A DNA stretch of 64,000 bases from Nemertoderma westbladi (lineage: Eukaryota > Xenacoelomorpha > Nemertodermatida > Nemertodermatidae): contig JAUCBJ010009109.1 of NCBI GenBank assembly GCA_032718475.1, positions 1-64,000 on the forward strand. Direction: 5' to 3'. The notes beneath the pieces are model-generated. The model was not told the DNA's origin, ran no database searches, and saw nothing but the letters and a program-made list of their open reading frames with translations. Positions 60,401 through 64,000 of this stretch are shown piece after piece (the first letter of the stretch is position 1; every line of letters begins with the position of its first letter). The translations under genes were made by a program, and so were the position numbers.

Positions 60401-63133
60401 CAGGTAAGAGTTAGATTTGAGCCCAGTAGCCCAGACAAAGTTTTGACTAAGAGGATTTGCTTATCGACATTGAGTAGACTATTTGACCCGATGAACTTTA
60501 TCAGTCCGGTTATATTACAGGCACGAGCGTGCATGAGGAAAATTTGGTTGTCCGACTTAGAGTGGGACGAACCAATATCTCCTATACATGCAAAGCAGTG
60601 GAGGGAGTGGGAAGCCGAGTTGCATCTATTGAAAAATATAGATGTACCCCGTTCCTACTTTCCGAATCAGCTGGTATTCCCAGCTGATTTAGAGCTGCAT
60701 CTGTTTAGTGACGCAAGTGACACCGGCTTTGGTATGGTAGCCTACCTTCGCCGAGAGGTAAGTCAGGACAAATTTGAGACGGCCTTTGTGACTTCTAGAT
60801 CAAAGACAATGCCGGTCAAATACATGACTGTCCCTCGTGCAGAGTTACAGGCGGCTGTAGTCTCAGTCGAGGTAAGTAAGCAGATAACTGAGGAGTTAGA
60901 CACGACATTGACCTTATTCTATTGGACGGACGCATCCTTGGTGTTAGTATACATTGCGGCCGACAATATTGCACTAAAGACATTTGTGGCCAATAGACGC
61001 GCTCAGATCGTTGACTTTTCGACGAAGGAACAATGGAGACATTGTCCGGGAGTGTTAAACCCGGCCGACATAACTTCGAGAGGTGCAATGCCGGCGGAAT
61101 TCTGTCAGGAAGAGTCGCAGGAGTTTTGGTTGCATGGACCTGATTTTCTAACGAGGACACAGGAACATTGGCCAGAGCGACTAAAGATAGTGACCAATCC
61201 GATGCCTGAAGATGCAGAAGTTAAAGTGGAGAAAGTCTCTAAGTCGAAGTCTAAAGCCAAACTTAAGTCATTGGAGCGGCCTGAAGAGTCATTGGAGCGG
61301 CCTGAAGAGTTATTGGAGCGGCCCGGAGACCTGTCAGACCAACAGACTTACGTGACTACTAGGTCCGGAAGGGTAAGTTATGACATCAAACCACCCTTAC
61401 AGACTAAACCGGAGTCACAATTGGTAAGTGACGGACAGAAAATGACCGACACAATGGAGCCTTTGGTTTCCAAACCTGCGGGTTTGGATTCGAAACTTCC
61501 GTTAATTAGCGGACAACCGTCGCTGGCATTAGAGTCATGCAGTGTTTATGACAAATTACTAAATTCGTCTGCCTCTTGGCTGACAATTTGTAAAAGAACT
61601 GCGTGGTTAAGCCGATACGTTTCGTACCTTTGTATAAAACATTCGAAACATTTGAGAGAACGAACGAGCACCAATAGTGAGCGAATTCGAAAATTGAAAC
61701 AACCTCTGACAGAGGATGAGATTGATCAAGCGGAATTAAAGCATTTGAGATATTATCAAATGTGTGCCTTCCCTAAAGAATTCCATCTATTATCGGCTCA
61801 ACGACCAGTTCTCTATAAACCCCTTAGAAAATGGAGTCCATTAATCCATAAGGGTTTAATTTGTCATAGATCGAGAATCCAGACTGTCGACATAAACTCA
61901 CAGTTTCGGTTCCCAGTGATAATCCCTAGTCACCCAATAGAATTGCAAAGAGCGATTCTATGGGATATACACAAGAGGTTGCATCACGCGGGAAGGTTAC
62001 ACTGTTTGTCGGCAGCGAGACAGCGATTCATTCTATTGAAGCCAAGCAGGGCAGTCGGCACTATGTATGACGCCTGTCTGGTTTGCAAGAGGGTGAACGC
62101 CAGAGTATTGGAACAGGAGATGGCTGAACTCCCGGAAGCGAGAGTGCAGGCATATGACCCACCCTTTACGAACACAGGGGTGGATTGTTTTGGTCCGATT
62201 GAGGCAAAGAGTGGACGGCTGACCCACAAGCGATGGGGTCTGCTACTGACATGTATGGCGAGTAGAGCCATACATATCGAGCGTGTGGCAGACATGTCGA
62301 CCAAATCTCTGCTCCTGGCCTTAAAGAGATTTATGGCCAGGAGAGGACTAGTAAAGGCGTTCTACTCTGACAAGGGTACAAACTTTGTCGGAGGGAATAG
62401 CGAGTTGAACGCGGCTCATAAAGCAGCACAGAATAAGGAAATTTCTGCAGCACTTTTGCCGCAAAGAGTAGAATGGAGATTTAATACTCCAGAGAGTCCT
62501 TGGAGAGGAGGAAGTTGGGAGCGTTTAGTTCGCTCTGTGAAGCAGGCCATTGCCAAAACGTTGCCTGTAAACAAACAACTTACCGACGACGAACTGGTCA
62601 CAGCTTTCATTGAAATCGAGCATACACTAAACTCGAGGCCGATAGCTATGTTACCAGACGGTGTTGCATTAACGCCGAATCATTTGCTAATGCAGAGTCC
62701 AGCATTTCTTGTGCCGGCATCAGAACCCATTAGTGCCGACCTATATAGTCGTAAGAGCTGGAAAATGACTCAATTTGTGGCGTACACATTCTGGGAATAT
62801 TGGCGGGAATACTATCTTCCCACCATATCTACCAGAACAAAGTGGTACAAGACGGTTCGGAGTCTCCAAAGGGGAGATTACGTACTGATAACCGAACCTA
62901 TTGTCAAGAGAAAGTATTGGGAGACTGGAGTGATCTTGCACACACACCCAGACGTGCAAAACATAGTGCGCACAGTCACTGTGAAAATTAGGTGCAAGTG
63001 TCCGCACCCAAAAAAGTGTAAAACTAATGGTTTACACACCTTGGACCGACCGGTCCAAGATATTGTGTTATTAGAGGAGACACGTATCGAGACGGGAGAT
63101 TATAATTTGTCTCCTGCCTCAAAACAGACTTAG
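57440..63133 (+). CDS. pol: BEL element ORF2: gag remainder and pol polyprotein (PR, RT, RNase H, IN)
   Basis: This frame of 1897 codons has no obvious start and is probably reached from ORF1. Residues 1-140 continue the DUF1759 gag region. CWACLAPGHVRRQC (235-248) is a CCHC zinc knuckle, followed by the BEL-type CMECGRLHHKLLH (255-267). The protease active site is MLDTAST (Asp 372). Reverse transcriptase has CDIEAMFHQV (Asp 828) and YMDD (907-910). RNase H starts at FSDASDTGFG (Asp 1091). Integrase has the His/Cys zinc motif (HKRLHHAG, then CLVC) and catalytic Asp 1582, Asp 1644 (SDKGTNF) and Glu 1694 (SWERLV). A DUF5641-like domain closes the protein. All catalytic residues are present, so the frame looks functional. 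The protease uses DTA in place of the common DSG/DTG, which needs care. Confidence 0.93.
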   Translation: MLITSSARAFELAMKTLSDIYGNKTKMAQSIVEDLGKGGRITTPLELLNLANAISNALDILRTVNLPHHGDHAEVLKSVIRRLNMRYRQKWRKLENKLEGQGKVLTLQHIHDMIATDAVAEMKSNFSEENMRESKPVTGKSMVSFDDDRTTVTFNSVDRYNSNTPAFRSDSRVWSGERLDRPRLKQQELPDGFVGCQYCLLKEVRSDDHKLDSCRRFKELNSEQRRVQVRTLDTCWACLAPGHVRRQCPNSKDGCMECGRLHHKLLHADFHTPTDRYLQRNPHRKGSKEPVSIRRNTYTGIRDDGYQPGSSDEDGESSAREVTCQGFTADSSSTSARTYLSSATSEIFSVIPVKLTGDKGSKRIYVMLDTASTLSYIDEEVARAVSSFQDAEEIQIELKSMHGVGDLKGHRISVELDSLLPRDQHTRQERKALPLDGFKCLAMKGFGRQLGKVPPMSPIAQEYFDKLRIPRHQVGYRNVSMLIGAEQLIAHQIWETRPAEPHVNGPHAHRTILGWYTRVPMSYEFTGGDKPMNRYDELQPITQPPLVEPPDIDEFRRTCIDHYSDFSESDEELIPDNVRLSEPLHNDRTDSEPEDYCYQTRGSGSAAHATYLTNVLTYTDIVEGQVAKYRDLDIFQYSEEELQKELIRQDLETGARTAEWLDRDAMEPGGYDLAMSTDEKRSLEMMEDTIRLLPTGHFEVGMLWRRQPPKLENNYNLALKRLNGVRARLLRNPGIREKYCAQINNYFAKGFAGKVEDPDLVTDQTYYLPHHYVTHPDKPDKVRVVNDCAAVYRGMSLNSELMDGPNLNNYLIGILLRFRQRRFAFTCDIEAMFHQVRACKADQDSLRFLWYENEDLSGPVVTYQMYVRIFGARDSPNGTLFVLKKTATAQIGKYPVEVIESILRNFYMDDGLVSKDTAEQAIEVAHCLQECLATGGFPLTKFTTNSEALLESFPVKDRGSGDIELGVEPIPMARVLGLAWNPNSDKFQVRVRFEPSSPDKVLTKRICLSTLSRLFDPMNFISPVILQARACMRKIWLSDLEWDEPISPIHAKQWREWEAELHLLKNIDVPRSYFPNQLVFPADLELHLFSDASDTGFGMVAYLRREVSQDKFETAFVTSRSKTMPVKYMTVPRAELQAAVVSVEVSKQITEELDTTLTLFYWTDASLVLVYIAADNIALKTFVANRRAQIVDFSTKEQWRHCPGVLNPADITSRGAMPAEFCQEESQEFWLHGPDFLTRTQEHWPERLKIVTNPMPEDAEVKVEKVSKSKSKAKLKSLERPEESLERPEELLERPGDLSDQQTYVTTRSGRVSYDIKPPLQTKPESQLVSDGQKMTDTMEPLVSKPAGLDSKLPLISGQPSLALESCSVYDKLLNSSASWLTICKRTAWLSRYVSYLCIKHSKHLRERTSTNSERIRKLKQPLTEDEIDQAELKHLRYYQMCAFPKEFHLLSAQRPVLYKPLRKWSPLIHKGLICHRSRIQTVDINSQFRFPVIIPSHPIELQRAILWDIHKRLHHAGRLHCLSAARQRFILLKPSRAVGTMYDACLVCKRVNARVLEQEMAELPEARVQAYDPPFTNTGVDCFGPIEAKSGRLTHKRWGLLLTCMASRAIHIERVADMSTKSLLLALKRFMARRGLVKAFYSDKGTNFVGGNSELNAAHKAAQNKEISAALLPQRVEWRFNTPESPWRGGSWERLVRSVKQAIAKTLPVNKQLTDDELVTAFIEIEHTLNSRPIAMLPDGVALTPNHLLMQSPAFLVPASEPISADLYSRKSWKMTQFVAYTFWEYWREYYLPTISTRTKWYKTVRSLQRGDYVLITEPIVKRKYWETGVILHTHPDVQNIVRTVTVKIRCKCPHPKKCKTNGLHTLDRPVQDIVLLEETRIETGDYNLSPASKQT

Positions 63134-63890
63134 TGTTAGACGCAACTCACTTCGTATGCATTCCTCGTATGCAAATACAAGGAAATGCATAGGAGCGGGG
63201 TTGTGGTGATTTGCGTTGAGTTTTGTCTGGTGGGTATCAAAACAAAATTTTATTTTCAAAATTTTTTTGGAAAATTAGAAAATTTTAAAAATTAGAAGTG
63301 AACCCAAGACAATTCCAGACGCTGTGTATAGACGCGTTTTAGAATTCGTCTATAGATAAACAGTAATTTGAAAAGTCGTGAAGCCTGGAAAATAGCATTT
63401 AGAAACCATGGTGACGGCTATATTACGTAGGAGTGTAAATTGAGTTTAGCAACTTCCACAGATTGGTGCCAACAGTGCAACTAAGGTGCTAAAGGTTAGT
63501 AGCACCAGAGGCGTGCATGGACCCCACTCAGTAGTTTGCAGGATGTGTGATGTTCGATTATCAAACCTGTGGGTTTGGTATAGTCGAGTATTGTGGCTAT
63601 GGTCCTTTCTAACTACTGTAGTTTAGTAAGAGAAATGGGAGTAGTTTGGGCATCAAAAAGTGAGTTGGTCACGGCCAGTTTATCTCCAAAGTTTTTGCGC
63701 TATGCATGGGAATAGGTTAGAGGATAGTTAGTTAGGAAGAGACGGGATCTAGAGAGTCGAACCTGAACTGCTGGAAGGCGGGGGGTTCGGGAGGTCTGTC
63801 CTTCGGCGGCATCTAACTGATTTACCCACAGTGTAGTTGGTTACGTAACGGCACTTATTGGGATATATATATGTATATACGCGTAACATA
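63134..63890 (+). other. Spacer after pol, with a candidate 3' splice site
   Basis: This 757-bp non-coding stretch has a palindromic word CAAACCTGTGGGTTTG (63562-63577) also seen elsewhere in the element, a CTAAC branch-like motif and the acceptor-like TTTACCCACAG ending at 63831. It bears no resemblance to the 5' LTR, so the element continues. Confidence 0.5.
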
Positions 63891-64000
63891 ATGGAGAGGG
63901 ATATTAGAGCGCAACCGCGCAGAGGATTTACTGCCAGAGAGGAGGCGGAGCTACCATTCGCGCGACCAGGATGTAAAGATTCGAACGTTTACTACCATGG
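63891..64000 (+). CDS. Start of a possible third open frame, cut by the window end
   Basis: An ATG at 63891 opens a frame of 36 codons with no stop to the window edge. It begins MERDIRAQPRRGF and its Glu/Arg-rich composition and codon style resemble ORF1. It lies about 60 bp after a candidate acceptor. Some BEL/Pao elements carry an env-like gene after pol, which this could be, but 36 residues are too few to judge and no signal peptide is visible. Confidence 0.3.
   Translation, partial: MERDIRAQPRRGFTAREEAELPFARPGCKDSNVYYH

Larger units (their letters stand above)
51338..64000 (+). mobile_element. BEL/Pao LTR retrotransposon, 3' end beyond the window
   Basis: The element begins with TGTTACGG immediately after a truncated 48-bp unit of array J (ending GCACCC), so it was inserted into the array. 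It has a TATA-bearing LTR, a long leader, a gag-type open frame (54682-57492) and a pol frame (57440-63133) with the BEL/Pao order: gag remainder, zinc knuckles, protease, reverse transcriptase, RNase H, integrase and a BEL-type C-terminal domain. No copy of the LTR start is found before 64000, so at least 12.6 kb belongs to it, more than the 6-9 kb usual for the group. The long open frames suggest a young insertion, apart from one frame change in gag. Confidence 0.88.

Noticed and set aside
63134-63400. 3' LTR directly after pol
   Set aside because: It starts with TGTTAGACG, superficially like the LTR start, but the following sequence does not match the 5' LTR beginning at 51338.

Overview
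This is a repeat-dominated piece of an animal genome. By my coordinates about 41 of the 64 kb is tandem repeat, in ten distinct arrays. Animal origin is supported by three things: a spliced gene of the MAGI scaffold family, a second spliced gene for a cysteine-rich single-pass membrane protein, and a large BEL/Pao LTR retrotransposon, a group known from animals. Spacer DNA is very AT-rich. I cannot name the species. Minisatellites that overlap donor splice sites are, from memory, a feature described in lancelet introns, so an invertebrate deuterostome is one candidate.

Layout. 1-982 is AT-rich flank with hairpins. 983-3852 is array A (46 bp). Gene 1 is on the + strand, 4228-22021, with five exons that I joined by phase-consistent splice sites. 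It encodes a 252-residue protein with a signal peptide, two six-cysteine repeats, one membrane segment and a proline-rich tail. Its first intron holds array B (46/57 bp, 11.7 kb). Its fourth intron holds array C (46 bp), array D (19 bp) and a tRNA-like element. 22022-25957 is a convergent spacer with a 588-bp foldback element and arrays E (43 bp) and F (47 bp). The 3' end of a MAGI gene is on the - strand, 33207 down to 25958, with five exons covering part of PDZ3, all of PDZ4 and PDZ5, and the stop codon. Its introns hold arrays G (73 bp) and H (38-41/71 bp). Array I (25 bp) starts next to the acceptor of the first visible exon, and array J (48 bp, 13.9 kb) lies further upstream, probably in the same very long intron. 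A BEL/Pao element on the + strand starts at 51338 inside array J and runs past the window end.

The main pattern is a link between splice sites and repeats. Units of arrays G and H are literal duplications of an exon end plus its donor site. Array C begins exactly at a donor. Array A carries a perfect donor consensus in each regular unit on the - strand. The retroelement coding region is independently crowded with the donor 7-mer GGTAAGT on its sense strand.

The two cellular genes are tail to tail. The gene 1 tail has two PPxY motifs of the kind WW domains bind, and MAGI proteins carry WW domains upstream of the part seen here. A functional link is only a guess.
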